A stretch of 15,601 nt of DNA from Actinomycetes bacterium (GTDB lineage Bacteria; Actinomycetota; Acidimicrobiia; Acidimicrobiales; Palsa-688), in contig JAKAXG010000027.1 of assembly GCA_021827225.1 (NCBI GenBank), positions 1 to 15,601 of the forward strand, given 5' to 3'. Position numbers and translations under genes: made by a program. Position 1 is the first letter of the stretch. The number at the start of each line of letters is the position of its first letter. The notes under the pieces were generated by a model. That model had not been told where the DNA came from and ran no database searches. It saw nothing but the letters and a program-made list of their open reading frames with translations. This document shows positions 1-6,808 of this stretch, piece by piece.

Positions 1-164
1 CCGTGCAACGGCACGTGGTCCACGGTGACGCCGGCGGTACCACGCTGAGCGCGTCGGTGTGCATCGTCTTCCACTTCGAGGCCGACCGGATCAGCCGGAT
101 CTACGAGTACCTGGACCCGGCCGCCGTGTCGGCCGTGTTCGGAACGCCCGAGGCGCACCCGTAG
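1..164 (+). CDS. SnoaL-like / NTF2-fold protein, C-terminal end (5' truncated by the window)
   Basis: The frame beginning at base 3 is open from the window edge and ends at TAG 162-164, giving the last 53 residues of a protein. The segment with VFHFEADRISRIYEYLD is typical of the last strands of SnoaL-like/NTF2-fold proteins, where a beta strand with an F/E pair is followed by an R-I-x-x-x-x-E-Y-x-D strand. These are small cone-shaped alpha+beta proteins that act as cyclases, isomerases, dehydratases or binding domains in the cytoplasm. The catalytic half lies outside the window, so no reaction can be assigned. The gene converges on the DUF72 gene with a strong hairpin between them. The family call is fairly secure and the function is unknown. 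Confidence 0.6.
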   Translation, partial: VQRHVVHGDAGGTTLSASVCIVFHFEADRISRIYEYLDPAAVSAVFGTPEAHP

Positions 165-173
165 CGCCGCCGG

Positions 174-209
174 CGCCGGGCACCCAGGGCCGAAGGTCCC
201 TGCCCGGCG
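174..209. terminator. Hairpin between convergent genes, probable bidirectional terminator
   Basis: The outer arms CGCCGGG and CCCGGCG and the inner arms CAGGG..CC and GG..CCCTG close around a GAA loop, with small bulges. The hairpin fills the 50-base gap between the SnoaL-like stop (164) and the DUF72 stop (215). There is no U-tract, which is usual in high-G+C actinobacteria. Termination is inferred from structure and position. Confidence 0.5.
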
Positions 210-214
210 GGGCG

Positions 215-1105
215 TCAGTCCTCCAGCAGGGCGGCCAGGTCGGCGGCGTTGCGGACGCCGTAGTCCTGGTAGCAGTTGTTCATGAGGGCGTGGACCCGCT
301 CGGCGCCATCCGCCAGCCGGCGCAGCGTCGGCACCCAGGCGGACAGCTCCGCGCCCGTGTAGAGATACCTGAACCGTTCGGCCGCCGTCCTGGTCTGCTG
401 TTTCCAGGTGTCGTCGTTGCGGCCGTGGAAGCGGACCACGGCCAGTTCGGGGACGGTCACCTCGCTCACCGTCGCCAGCCCCGAGGCCGGCGGGGCGTCG
501 ACCACGACCAGCGCCAGGCCCAGGTCCCGCAGAAGCCCGAGGGTCCGGTCCCGGTCCCTGTCGGCGGACAGCCAGGACGGGGAGCGGAACTCCACGCACA
601 CCGGCAGGTCGTCCCAGTGGTCCCGGATGGCGGCCAGCTGGGCCCGGTTGTCCTTACGGGCGGTGAACCACGCCGGGTACTGCATGAGAACGGCGCCCAG
701 CTTCCCGGCTTCCACGAGCGGCCGGAGGGAGTACCGGAACCGGTCCCACACCTCGGCGACGGCGTCGTCAGGCAGATGATGCAGGTAGACGTTGCGTTTG
801 CCGGCGAACTCGGGCTTCACCGAGTCGCGCAGGTCCGGCCACAGGGAGTTGGGCCTGGCCGGGTGGCCGGTGAGCAGCGAGTACGCCTTCACGTTCATGG
901 TGAAGGCGGGCGGTGTCCGCTCCGCCCACGCGTTCGTCAGCTCCGGTGACGGCGGGTAGTAGTAGGTGCTGTCCGCCTCGGCGATGGGGAACCGGGCGGC
1001 GTAGAAGGCCAGGCGCTCGGCCGCCGACATCGACTTCTTGGGGTACCAGTCCGTCTCTTTGACCAGCGTCTGGTCGGTCCAGGAGCAGGTGCCCACGAGT
1101 ATCAC
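215..1105 (-). CDS. DUF72 (YecE-type) TIM-barrel protein
   Basis: This 296-residue protein is the usual length for DUF72/YecE. It starts with the family's VGTCSWTD motif (residues 4-11, consensus GtsGW/SYxdW). It then carries WYPKK, the ADSTYYYPPS stretch at about 44-53 that matches the family's E-xN-xT/S-F-Y signature, and a VCVEFRSPSW strand near residue 170 (consensus hEfRhxSW). Near the C-terminus is MNNCYQDYGVRNAADL, equivalent to the family's F-NN-----A--NA--l ending. The fold is a TIM barrel. The biochemical role of the family is not established, though relatives have been proposed to act on nucleic acids or cofactors. The start is GTG at 1105-1103, which overlaps the TGA of the upstream Clp_N gene in the four bases GTGA. 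This suggests translational coupling and co-expression. Confidence 0.88.
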   Translation of the reverse strand: MILVGTCSWTDQTLVKETDWYPKKSMSAAERLAFYAARFPIAEADSTYYYPPSPELTNAWAERTPPAFTMNVKAYSLLTGHPARPNSLWPDLRDSVKPEFAGKRNVYLHHLPDDAVAEVWDRFRYSLRPLVEAGKLGAVLMQYPAWFTARKDNRAQLAAIRDHWDDLPVCVEFRSPSWLSADRDRDRTLGLLRDLGLALVVVDAPPASGLATVSEVTVPELAVVRFHGRNDDTWKQQTRTAAERFRYLYTGAELSAWVPTLRRLADGAERVHALMNNCYQDYGVRNAADLAALLED

Positions 1106-1737
1106 GCTCGGGCCGCCCCCATCGCCGTCCCGCAGATCCGGCAGTAGTACACCTCCACCGCCACGACCGACTCACCGGAGCTGACCGCCAGGGTGGAGGC
1201 CTGCAGGGAGTTGGCCAGGGACGACCCGCACGTGCCGCACCGCGGACCGGCCGCGGCGACGGACGGTTCCGGTCTCCGCTCATCGGGTGAGGGGTGGCCG
1301 TGGGACAGCGAGCGGAGCGCCTCCCGGACGGTATCGGGGTCTACCGCCAGCCCCCTCAGCACCTGGCCCGCCGTTCCCTCCACGTCCAGAACGCTCAGCA
1401 GCAGGTGCTCGCAACCGACGTGGTCGCTGCCGGAGCGCAGCGACAGCCGACCGGCCCGGTCCAGCGCCCGATTGGCCCGGTCGGTGAAGGGCAGCTCTTC
1501 GGCCGCCCCTCCCGGGGAGCCGCTGGATCGGCTGGCGAGCGCCTCGAACACCTTCTCCCGCACCGACACGAGAGAGGCGCCGGCGGCGATGAGGGCGTCC
1601 GACGCCGCCGTGCCGGTCCCGGCCAGGAGGCCGAGCAGCAGGTGCTCCGTGCCGATATGGCGGTGGCCGAGGCTGAACGCCTCCTCGCGCGCCCGCGAGA
1701 CGGCGCCTGCGGCTTCTCTGCCGAGCCGTTCGAGCAT
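1102..1737 (-). CDS. Double Clp_N-repeat protein with C-terminal zinc-ribbon-like Cys pairs
   Basis: This 211-residue protein has two Clp_N repeats and no AAA+ ATPase. The first (about 1-60) carries IGTEHLLLGLL; the second (about 84-140) carries VGCEHLLLSVL. Clp_N domains are helical platforms by which ClpA/C-type unfoldases bind substrates and adaptors, and stand-alone forms resemble ClpC-associated or ClpS-like helper proteins. The C-terminus has CGTC (C167, C170) and CRIC (C199, C202), the spacing of a zinc ribbon or rubredoxin-like knuckle. I chose ATG 1737 because a TAGGGT -10 box ends six bases upstream, which fits a leaderless mRNA, and because MLER matches the ClpC N-terminal start. 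GTG 1743 is the alternative and adds two residues. It is the first gene of a two-gene operon with the DUF72 gene. A proteostasis role is inferred. Confidence 0.85.
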   Translation of the reverse strand: MLERLGREAAGAVSRAREEAFSLGHRHIGTEHLLLGLLAGTGTAASDALIAAGASLVSVREKVFEALASRSSGSPGGAAEELPFTDRANRALDRAGRLSLRSGSDHVGCEHLLLSVLDVEGTAGQVLRGLAVDPDTVREALRSLSHGHPSPDERRPEPSVAAAGPRCGTCGSSLANSLQASTLAVSSGESVVAVEVYYCRICGTAMGAARA

Positions 1738-1743
1738 GCCCAC

Positions 1744-1749
1744 ACCCTA
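1744..1749 (-). promoter_or_regulatory. Leaderless -10 box of the Clp_N gene
   Basis: TAGGGT on the minus strand is followed by six bases and then ATG 1737, which places transcription initiation at or next to the start codon. No clear -35 is visible. It shares the 1744-1802 gap with the opposing promoter of the SMP-30 gene. Confidence 0.5.
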
Positions 1750-1789
1750 GGCTCGGCGTCCACGGCCGTCTGCCGCCCCCTTCGGCGCG

Positions 1790-1795
1790 TACAGT
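1790..1795 (+). promoter_or_regulatory. Leaderless -10 box of the SMP-30 gene
   Basis: TACAGT ends seven bases before ATG 1803 and there is no Shine-Dalgarno sequence, consistent with a leaderless transcript. No convincing -35 is seen about 17 bases upstream. Confidence 0.5.
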
Positions 1796-1802
1796 CGGAC
1801 GT

Positions 1803-2702
1803 ATGGGTGGCAGAGGGCTTCGGACGGTGTTCAGCGGCGGCACGTTCTTCGAGGGACCGAGGTGGCGCGACGGCAGCTGGTGGGCGTCGGATTTCTACCG
1901 GCACCGGGTGAGCCGGTATTCCGCCGAGGGAACCGAGACCCTGGTGGTCGAGGTGGAGGCGCAGCCCTCGGGGCTGGGCTGGCTGCCGGACGGCTCGCTG
2001 GTCATCTCCTCGATGAAGGACCGCAAGGTGCTGCGCTTCGCCGACGGCGAGCTCTCCACCCTGGCGGACCTGAGCGACTACTGCGGGGGCCACCTGAACG
2101 ATCTGGTGGTCGACGAGGCCGGGCACGTCTTCGTCGGTGATTTCGGCTTCGACCTGATGGGCGGCGGCGACGCCCGGACGGCGTCGCTCAAGCGGGTGGA
2201 TCCCGACGGCACCGTGACCGTCGTCGCCGACGGCCTGCACTTCCCGAACGGGTCGGTGATCACACCGGACGGGGCCACCCTGATCGTGGGCGAGACTCTC
2301 GGCAACCGCTACACGGCCTGGGACCTGGCGCCCGACGGCTCGCTCGCCAACCGGCGGGTGTGGGCCCAGCTGGGCCCGGACGTCACCGGGGGCAGCACCG
2401 AGGAGGTACTCGGCCAGCTGGTGATCGCCCCGGACGGTTGCAGCCTCGACGCCGACGGGCACATCTGGGCGGCCGACGCCGTCGGCTCCCGGGCGGTCCG
2501 GCTGGCCCCGGGGGGCGAGGTCGTCGACGAGGTCCGGGCGCCGGAAGGTCTGGGCGTCTTCGCCTGTGCCCTGGGCGGGGACGACGGGCGCACGCTGCTG
2601 CTGTGCGCCGCCCCTGACTTCCTGGAGCACAACCGCTCGGTGGCGCAAGAGGCGGTGCTGCTCGCCACCGAGGTGGACATCCCCCACGCCGGGCGCCCGT
2701 GA
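1803..2702 (+). CDS. SMP-30/gluconolactonase/LRE family protein
   Basis: This 299-residue six-bladed beta-propeller has the length of SMP-30/gluconolactonases. The metal-site residues of the family can be placed: Glu17 in FFEGPRW (E18 of human regucalcin), Asn149 in HFPNGSVITPDG (N154) and Asp211 in APDGCSLDADGHIW (D204). Asn99 in GGHLNDLVVD matches the substrate-site Asn. The predicted reaction is hydrolysis of a sugar or other lactone with a divalent cation in the cytoplasm, since no signal peptide is seen. The true substrate cannot be read from sequence; family members include aldonolactonases and drug-responsive lactonases. ATG 1803 is supported by the leaderless -10 box. It lies 41 bases upstream of a TauD-type dioxygenase gene on the same strand, but a palindrome and a separate -10 box between them argue against a simple operon. 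Confidence 0.85.
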   Translation: MGGRGLRTVFSGGTFFEGPRWRDGSWWASDFYRHRVSRYSAEGTETLVVEVEAQPSGLGWLPDGSLVISSMKDRKVLRFADGELSTLADLSDYCGGHLNDLVVDEAGHVFVGDFGFDLMGGGDARTASLKRVDPDGTVTVVADGLHFPNGSVITPDGATLIVGETLGNRYTAWDLAPDGSLANRRVWAQLGPDVTGGSTEEVLGQLVIAPDGCSLDADGHIWAADAVGSRAVRLAPGGEVVDEVRAPEGLGVFACALGGDDGRTLLLCAAPDFLEHNRSVAQEAVLLATEVDIPHAGRP

Positions 2703-2705
2703 CGG

Positions 2706-2727
2706 CGGGGCCTCCCGGGAGGCCCCG
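2706..2727. terminator. 22-base perfect palindrome between the SMP-30 and dioxygenase genes
   Basis: CGGGGCCTCCC is followed at once by its exact reverse complement. The palindrome begins four bases after the SMP-30 stop and ends four bases before the -10 box of the next gene. It could end SMP-30 transcription as a U-less hairpin. It also covers the space where a -35 or operator of the dioxygenase promoter would lie, so a repressor site is an alternative. Confidence 0.45.
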
Positions 2728-2731
2728 GTAC

Positions 2732-2737
2732 TAGCCT
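2732..2737 (+). promoter_or_regulatory. Leaderless -10 box of the dioxygenase gene
   Basis: TAGCCT is followed by six bases and then ATG 2744. No Shine-Dalgarno sequence is present. It lies just downstream of the 22-base palindrome. Confidence 0.5.
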
Positions 2738-2743
2738 CGGGCC

Positions 2744-3595
2744 ATGACCGATCTGGCTGAGTCCCCGTCACGGGGATACCGCTGCATCACCGTCGACCCG
2801 ATCACGCCGATCATCGGCGCCGAGATAGGCGGGGTCGACCTCGGCGACATCGACGACGAGACCTGGTCCGAGGTCGAGCGGGCCTTCGCCGAGCACCTGG
2901 TCGTGTTCTTCCGGGACCAGCACCTGCCGCCCGAACAGCACAAGGCCCTCGGGCGGCGCCTGGGCGAACTGCACGTGCACCCGGCGGCGCCGACGCTGCC
3001 CGGGCACCCGGAGGTGATGGTCATCCACGCCGACGAACGGTCGAAGGTGGTCGCCGGTAACGGCTGGCACACCGACGTGAGCTGCGACGAGCGGCCGCCG
3101 CTCGGCACCATCCTGCACCTGACCCAGGTGCCGGCGAGCGGCGGCGACACCCTCTTCGCGTCCATGTACGCCGCCTACGACGACCTGTCGGACACCATGA
3201 AGGCGTTCCTGGCACCGCTGCAGGCCAGGCACGAGTCCCGGCACGTGTACGCCGGCCGGTACGGGTCGAAGGAGGAGGATTCCCGGGACGGATCCTTCCC
3301 GGAGGCGGTGCACCCGGTGGTCCGCACCCATCCCGTCACCGGCCGCAAGGCCCTCTACCTCAACCGGGCGTTCACCACCCGCATCCTGGGCCTGTCCCCG
3401 CACGAGAGCAGGGGCATGCTGGACATGCTGTTCGCCCACCAGGAGAACCCGAAATACCAGTGCCGGTTCCGGTGGCAGCCGGGATCGGTGGCCATGTGGG
3501 ACAACCGCTGCGCGCAGCACTTCGCGATCTGGGACTACTACCCGCAGGTGCGCAGCGGCGTGCGGGTGAGCATCGTCGGCGAGCGGCCCCGCTAG
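2744..3595 (+). CDS. TauD/TfdA family Fe(II)/2-oxoglutarate-dependent dioxygenase
   Basis: This 283-residue protein is full length for TauD/TfdA. The iron facial triad is present: His109 and Asp111 in WHTDVS, and His259 in CAQHFAIWDYYP. The 2-oxoglutarate carboxylate arginine is Arg270, eleven residues after the distal His exactly as in E. coli TauD, with Arg274 following. The N-terminal IGAEIGGVDL and FFRDQHL segments are also family hallmarks. It should hydroxylate a substrate with O2 and 2-oxoglutarate, giving succinate and CO2; taurine, other sulfonates, alkylsulfates, aryloxyalkanoates or amino acids are possible. No sulfonate ABC transporter is adjacent, so taurine is not specifically supported. 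ATG 2744 is set by the leaderless -10 box. The gene converges on the MFS gene with 24 bases between stops. Confidence 0.9.
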   Translation: MTDLAESPSRGYRCITVDPITPIIGAEIGGVDLGDIDDETWSEVERAFAEHLVVFFRDQHLPPEQHKALGRRLGELHVHPAAPTLPGHPEVMVIHADERSKVVAGNGWHTDVSCDERPPLGTILHLTQVPASGGDTLFASMYAAYDDLSDTMKAFLAPLQARHESRHVYAGRYGSKEEDSRDGSFPEAVHPVVRTHPVTGRKALYLNRAFTTRILGLSPHESRGMLDMLFAHQENPKYQCRFRWQPGSVAMWDNRCAQHFAIWDYYPQVRSGVRVSIVGERPR

Positions 3596-3612
3596 GGGTT
3601 TCGGGGCAGGTC

Positions 3613-3633
3613 CGGTCGCTCAGCCGGCGACCG
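3613..3633. terminator. Hairpin at the dioxygenase/MFS convergent junction
   Basis: CGGTCGC and GCGACCG form a 7-base-pair stem around a 7-base loop. It sits 18 bases after the dioxygenase stop and covers the MFS stop codon (3620-3622). There is no U-tract. A bidirectional terminator role is inferred. Confidence 0.35.
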
Positions 3634-4897
3634 ATGATGGGTGGCGGCTCAGCGGGGCGATGATCATGGCCGCCACCACGAAGGAGCCGGCCATGACGCT
3701 GAAGGCGGCCGGGAAGCCGGCCGCGGAGACCACCCAGCCCAGCAGCGCCGTCCACAACGAGCCGACCCCGTAGGCGATGGCGAAGAAGGCGCCGAACGCC
3801 GACCGGGACGAGCCGTCGTTGGTGAGATCTGAGAAGACAGCCTGCAGCAGCGGGGATTCGGTGTAGGCCATCAGCCCGACGAGAATTCCCAGCACCACGA
3901 GGCCGACCATGCTCCGGCCGACCCAGGCGAATCCGACGAGGGCGGCCGCACCCGCCACGTAGGTGGCGACCAGCGTCCGCGGGCGGCCGAACCGGTCGGC
4001 CAGCACACCACCGAGCAACGGGCCGCCGATGCTGGCCGCCATCACCACGGTGAACAGGACCCCGACGGTCAGGGGCCCGAGGCGCAGGCCGCTGCGCAGA
4101 TAGGCCGGCAAGTACGTGCTCAGGGTGCCGAGGCCGCGGCCACCGGCAGCGATGGTCGAAGCGGCGAGGACGGCCTGCACGTCGCGCCGGCGCATGAGCT
4201 CCCGCAGCCCAACCCGGGACACCTGGGCACCCCCCGCCGAGCCGGACGGCCGGGCGTCGACCTCCGCTGGTAGGGCCAGGCCGATCAGCATGGCTCCGCC
4301 GGCGAGGATGATCCCGAGGACGGCCAGGGCCCATCGCCACCCCGCCTCGGCGATGACAGCGCTGGCGATCAGCGGCACGATGACGGTACCGAGACTGCCG
4401 CCGGCGGTGTGCCAACTCAGAACCGTGGCCCGCCGGTGGGGGAAGCGCTCGGACAGGTAGGAGGAGCCGACCGGGTGCTGCGGCCAGCTCACCACCGCAC
4501 CCAGCACCCGGGCCAGGCCGAATATCGCGAATGTCGAGGCGGCTGCGCCGAGCAGGGTGGCCACCGCCATCCCGAGGTTCTGTGCCGTGAGCACCAGCCG
4601 GGCGCTCAAGCCCCGCAGCAGACCGGCGGCACCCTGCAGTAACCCGCCGAGCAGACCGGCGACGGTGAGGACCGCGCCCAGCACCGCGTAGGAGATGTGG
4701 AAATGCTCCACCACGAACGGATATGTCACGGCCAGCCCGGCCACATAGAAGTGCTGGACGGCGTGGCCGGAGCTCATGACGATCAGCGCCCGGCGGTCGT
4801 GGGCCCTCTGCAGCAGAGGCGGGCGGGCGGCGCCGTTCGCGGACTCGACCGCCACGGGCTGGCCTTCGTGCTGCTCGGCCGGGCTGGACGCTCCCAT
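3620..4897 (-). CDS. MFS transporter
   Basis: This is a 425-residue integral membrane protein with about 12 hydrophobic segments after a roughly 30-residue hydrophilic N-terminus. The first helix region contains SGHAVQHFYVAGLAVTYPFV. The sequence has the MFS pattern of a central cytoplasmic loop after helix 6 (LPAEVDARPSG...SRVGLRELMRRRDV) and a GGVLADRFGRPR loop (G-x-x-x-D-R-x-G-R) between the first two helices of the second half. It would move a small solute across the inner membrane by secondary transport; the substrate is not predictable. The frame is open further upstream, but ATG 4897 is chosen because TATCGT ends seven bases before it and the residues upstream look non-coding. The 5' end lies 115 bases inside the reading frame of the HAD gene. 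Confidence 0.82.
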   Translation of the reverse strand: MGASSPAEQHEGQPVAVESANGAARPPLLQRAHDRRALIVMSSGHAVQHFYVAGLAVTYPFVVEHFHISYAVLGAVLTVAGLLGGLLQGAAGLLRGLSARLVLTAQNLGMAVATLLGAAASTFAIFGLARVLGAVVSWPQHPVGSSYLSERFPHRRATVLSWHTAGGSLGTVIVPLIASAVIAEAGWRWALAVLGIILAGGAMLIGLALPAEVDARPSGSAGGAQVSRVGLRELMRRRDVQAVLAASTIAAGGRGLGTLSTYLPAYLRSGLRLGPLTVGVLFTVVMAASIGGPLLGGVLADRFGRPRTLVATYVAGAAALVGFAWVGRSMVGLVVLGILVGLMAYTESPLLQAVFSDLTNDGSSRSAFGAFFAIAYGVGSLWTALLGWVVSAAGFPAAFSVMAGSFVVAAMIIAPLSRHPSSVAG

Positions 4898-5469
4898 GGA
4901 GACCACGATAGATCCGGCCCCCAGCGCCCGCCGCCGACCGGATCGAGAAGCGCGACCACCTGCGCCAGGTCGTCCCAGCTGCTGACCGGCACCCCGGGGG
5001 CTCCCTCGTTCCACGGGCGCACGAAGCGCACAGGCACCGTGGCGGTGCCCACCAGACCGCTCAACACCTCAGGCGAATCGTCAACCAGGATGTCCGCCGA
5101 CACCGACGACTTGTCTGCGGTCAGGACCAGGGGCATGCCACCAAAGTGCCGGTCCAGCCAGGCCAGCGTGTCGCGACGGGCCGCCTCCGGCCGCTGGGAC
5201 ACGGCGATCAGCCGATGACCGCCGGCCCGCAGGCGCGTCACGGCCGGCGAGGCGCCATCGACCGGAGGTAGCTCCGCCCAGAAGCCGTGGATCCCACCGA
5301 GCCACCGGAAGAACTCCTCAGCGGTGGCGAAGCGGGTGGAGGTCACGATCGAATCCCATGCCGTCAGAGCACCGACGTCCAGTCCGGCCGCGAACTGCGA
5401 GTTGTAGCGGCCGACCCAGCCGGGAACGAAGTCTGCGAGCACGCCGTCGATATCGGTGGCGATGAGCAT
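4783..5469 (-). CDS. HAD superfamily phosphatase, 5'(3')-deoxyribonucleotidase-like
   Basis: HAD motif I is IATDIDGVLADF with nucleophile Asp6 and acid/base Asp8. Motif II is the Ser in IAVSQRP (S91), motif III the Lys in LTADKSS (K120) and motif IV is ILVDDSPE (D130, D131). The WLGG...FWAELPP cap segment resembles the small cap of NT5C-type nucleotidases, so hydrolysis of a nucleotide or another small phosphoester with Mg2+ is likely. I prefer ATG 5469 because it puts motif I within the first ten residues as is usual; ATG 5523 adds 18 residues and neither start has a clear ribosome site. The fold is complete by about residue 176. The last 52 residues are Pro/Arg/Ser-rich and run into the MFS gene in another frame, probably read-through of a G+C-rich frame without a stop. 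Confidence 0.75.
   Translation of the reverse strand: MLIATDIDGVLADFVPGWVGRYNSQFAAGLDVGALTAWDSIVTSTRFATAEEFFRWLGGIHGFWAELPPVDGASPAVTRLRAGGHRLIAVSQRPEAARRDTLAWLDRHFGGMPLVLTADKSSVSADILVDDSPEVLSGLVGTATVPVRFVRPWNEGAPGVPVSSWDDLAQVVALLDPVGGGRWGPDLSWSPWERPARPSSTKASPWRSSPRTAPPARLCCRGPTTAGR
4905..4910 (-). promoter_or_regulatory. Leaderless -10 box of the MFS gene
   Basis: TATCGT on the minus strand ends seven bases before ATG 4897. It lies within the coding frame of the upstream HAD gene, so the MFS gene may have its own internal promoter. Confidence 0.45.
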
Positions 5470-5584
5470 CAGGTCCAGCTTCGGTAGGGACGGGTGGGCC
5501 GGACAGAGGATTTCGGCCCGCATCGCCCGAGCGGGAAGAGAAAATCACACGACGCCGCGAACTGCGCCTGCTTCACTTCCTGGG

Positions 5585-6343
5585 ATGGAGGGCTACGGAA
5601 ACGCCACCTACGGTGATGCCATCGCCGAGGTCTACGACCGGTGGTACTCGACCCGGCTGGATCCCACCGCCGCCGTGAGCCTGCTCGCGGAGCTGGCCGG
5701 GTCGGGGCCGGCCCTGGAGCTCGGGATCGGCACCGGCCGGGTGGCGCTCCCGCTGGCGGCTCGAGGGGTCCCCGTGTCGGGCATCGACGCTTCGCAGGAG
5801 ATGGTCGCCCGGCTTCGGGCGAAGCCGGGAGGCGCCGACATCCCCGTCAGGATCGGGGACTTCGCCGATGTGGACGTCGAGGGGCCCTTCTCGCTGATCT
5901 ACGTCCCGTTCACCACGCTGTTCGCCCTGGAGAGCCAGGGGGAGCAGATCCGCTGCCTCAAGAACGTCGCCGGCCGTCTCCAGCCGGGCGGCCACTTCGT
6001 CATGGACGCTTTCGTACCGGACCCGTCGCGCTTCAGCAACCAGCAGTCGGTGTCGGTCCCCCAGGTGGGATTGGACCACGTGATGCTCGACGTGGGTCGC
6101 CACGACCCGGTCCACCAGCGGATTGAATCCTGCCACGTCGTCATCAGCAACGACGGGGCGCGGGTGTATCCGGTGTCGGTTCGCTACGCCTGGCCGGCCG
6201 AACTGGACGCCATGGCGCAGATCGCCGGCATGGAACTCCTGCACCGCTACGCCGACTACGACCGAAGCCCGTTCCAGGCCACGTCCGCCCGCCACGTATC
6301 GGTCTACCGCCTACCCGATCGGGGGGCCGGAGCTACCGGTTGA
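5585..6343 (+). CDS. Class I SAM-dependent methyltransferase
   Basis: This 252-residue protein begins with YGDAIAEVYDRWY, the usual lead-in of small-molecule methyltransferases. SAM motif I is ALELGIGTGRVALPLA (about residues 43-58). The strand-2 acidic residue that binds the ribose is Asp68 in VSGIDAS, and motif II/III correspond to IRIGDF-like VRIGDFADV and the LQPGGHFVMDAF turn. It transfers a methyl group from SAM to an unknown, probably small, acceptor in the cytoplasm. I chose ATG 5585 because homologous proteins start at this point; the frame is open for 43 more codons but that stretch is antisense to the HAD gene. No Shine-Dalgarno is present, and the weak TTCACT at 5572-5577 could be a leaderless -10. 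The stop overlaps the monooxygenase remnant on the other strand by 11 bases. Confidence 0.85.
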   Translation: MEGYGNATYGDAIAEVYDRWYSTRLDPTAAVSLLAELAGSGPALELGIGTGRVALPLAARGVPVSGIDASQEMVARLRAKPGGADIPVRIGDFADVDVEGPFSLIYVPFTTLFALESQGEQIRCLKNVAGRLQPGGHFVMDAFVPDPSRFSNQQSVSVPQVGLDHVMLDVGRHDPVHQRIESCHVVISNDGARVYPVSVRYAWPAELDAMAQIAGMELLHRYADYDRSPFQATSARHVSVYRLPDRGAGATG

Positions 6344-6724
6344 AGCCGGAGTGGACGAGCTCCAGCAGAGTCCTGCGGTCGGGTCCGAGAGCCGGCTCGT
6401 CGCGCCAGGCGCCCCCGAGCCGGGTGATCTTGTCACGGATCCCGCGTCGGGCCAGGACCTGTGCAGAGCGCCCGCCGCCTCCATCGCCGGCAGGAGTCCG
6501 GGAAGCTCTGTCTCGACGATGCTGCGCCAGCGGGCCAGGAACAGATGGCCCAGCCGGAACTGCGCCACGCCCCGCCGCTGCCAGCCTGCCCAGGCGTCGT
6601 CCACGCTGTCGGGCGGTGGCTCCGGGTCGCGTTCCAGTTGCAGCACGTCGTGGCCGTCCCCGGCCAGCATCATGCCGAGGCCCAGGCCCACGACCCCGCC
6701 GCCTGCGATCACCGTCCTGGCCAA
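6333..6724 (-). pseudogene. FAD-dependent monooxygenase remnant, internal deletion with frame change
   Basis: The 5' part encodes the dinucleotide-binding start TVIAGGGVVGLGLG, then LAGDGHDVLQLERD and a RRGVAQFRLGHLFLAR stretch, characteristic of a group of actinobacterial FAD-dependent monooxygenases/halogenase-like oxidoreductases. Homology stops after EAAGAL near base 6464. The next 42 codons look like a genuine C-terminus only in another frame (6461-6336, stop TAG 6335-6333), including LARRGIRDKITRLGG and AWRDEPALGPDRRTLLELV. The family is normally about 450-500 residues; here about 130 remain, so the central FAD and substrate regions are missing. TTG 6724 has a GGAGG site six bases upstream, and TAACGT at 6776-6771 could be its promoter; ATG 6769 is the alternative start. 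Calling it broken is firm if the assembly is right; the family call is from memory of the motifs. Confidence 0.7.
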
Positions 6725-6770
6725 CGCACCCCTCCCCCGGCCTCGGCCGCCGAGTCGGAGGCCGACCATG

Positions 6771-6776
6771 ACGTTA
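6771..6776 (-). promoter_or_regulatory. Possible -10 box of the monooxygenase remnant
   Basis: TAACGT lies on the minus strand only one base before ATG 6769. Initiation 6-7 bases downstream would fall inside that codon's region, so the TTG at 6724 with its GGAGG site becomes the likely original start, with a leader of about 40 bases. Confidence 0.3.
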
Positions 6777-6808
6777 GCCCTCGCCGCGCTCGGACTTTTT
6801 CCCGACGA

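Noticed and set aside
1395..2771. Open minus-strand frame of about 458 codons across the SMP-30 gene and the 5' end of the Clp_N gene
   Set aside because: It crosses two well-supported genes and has no domain; it is a G+C-driven shadow frame.
2744..3595. Assigning the dioxygenase specifically as taurine dioxygenase
   Set aside because: The iron and 2-oxoglutarate residues fit the whole TauD/TfdA family; no taurine transport or sulfur-starvation genes are nearby.
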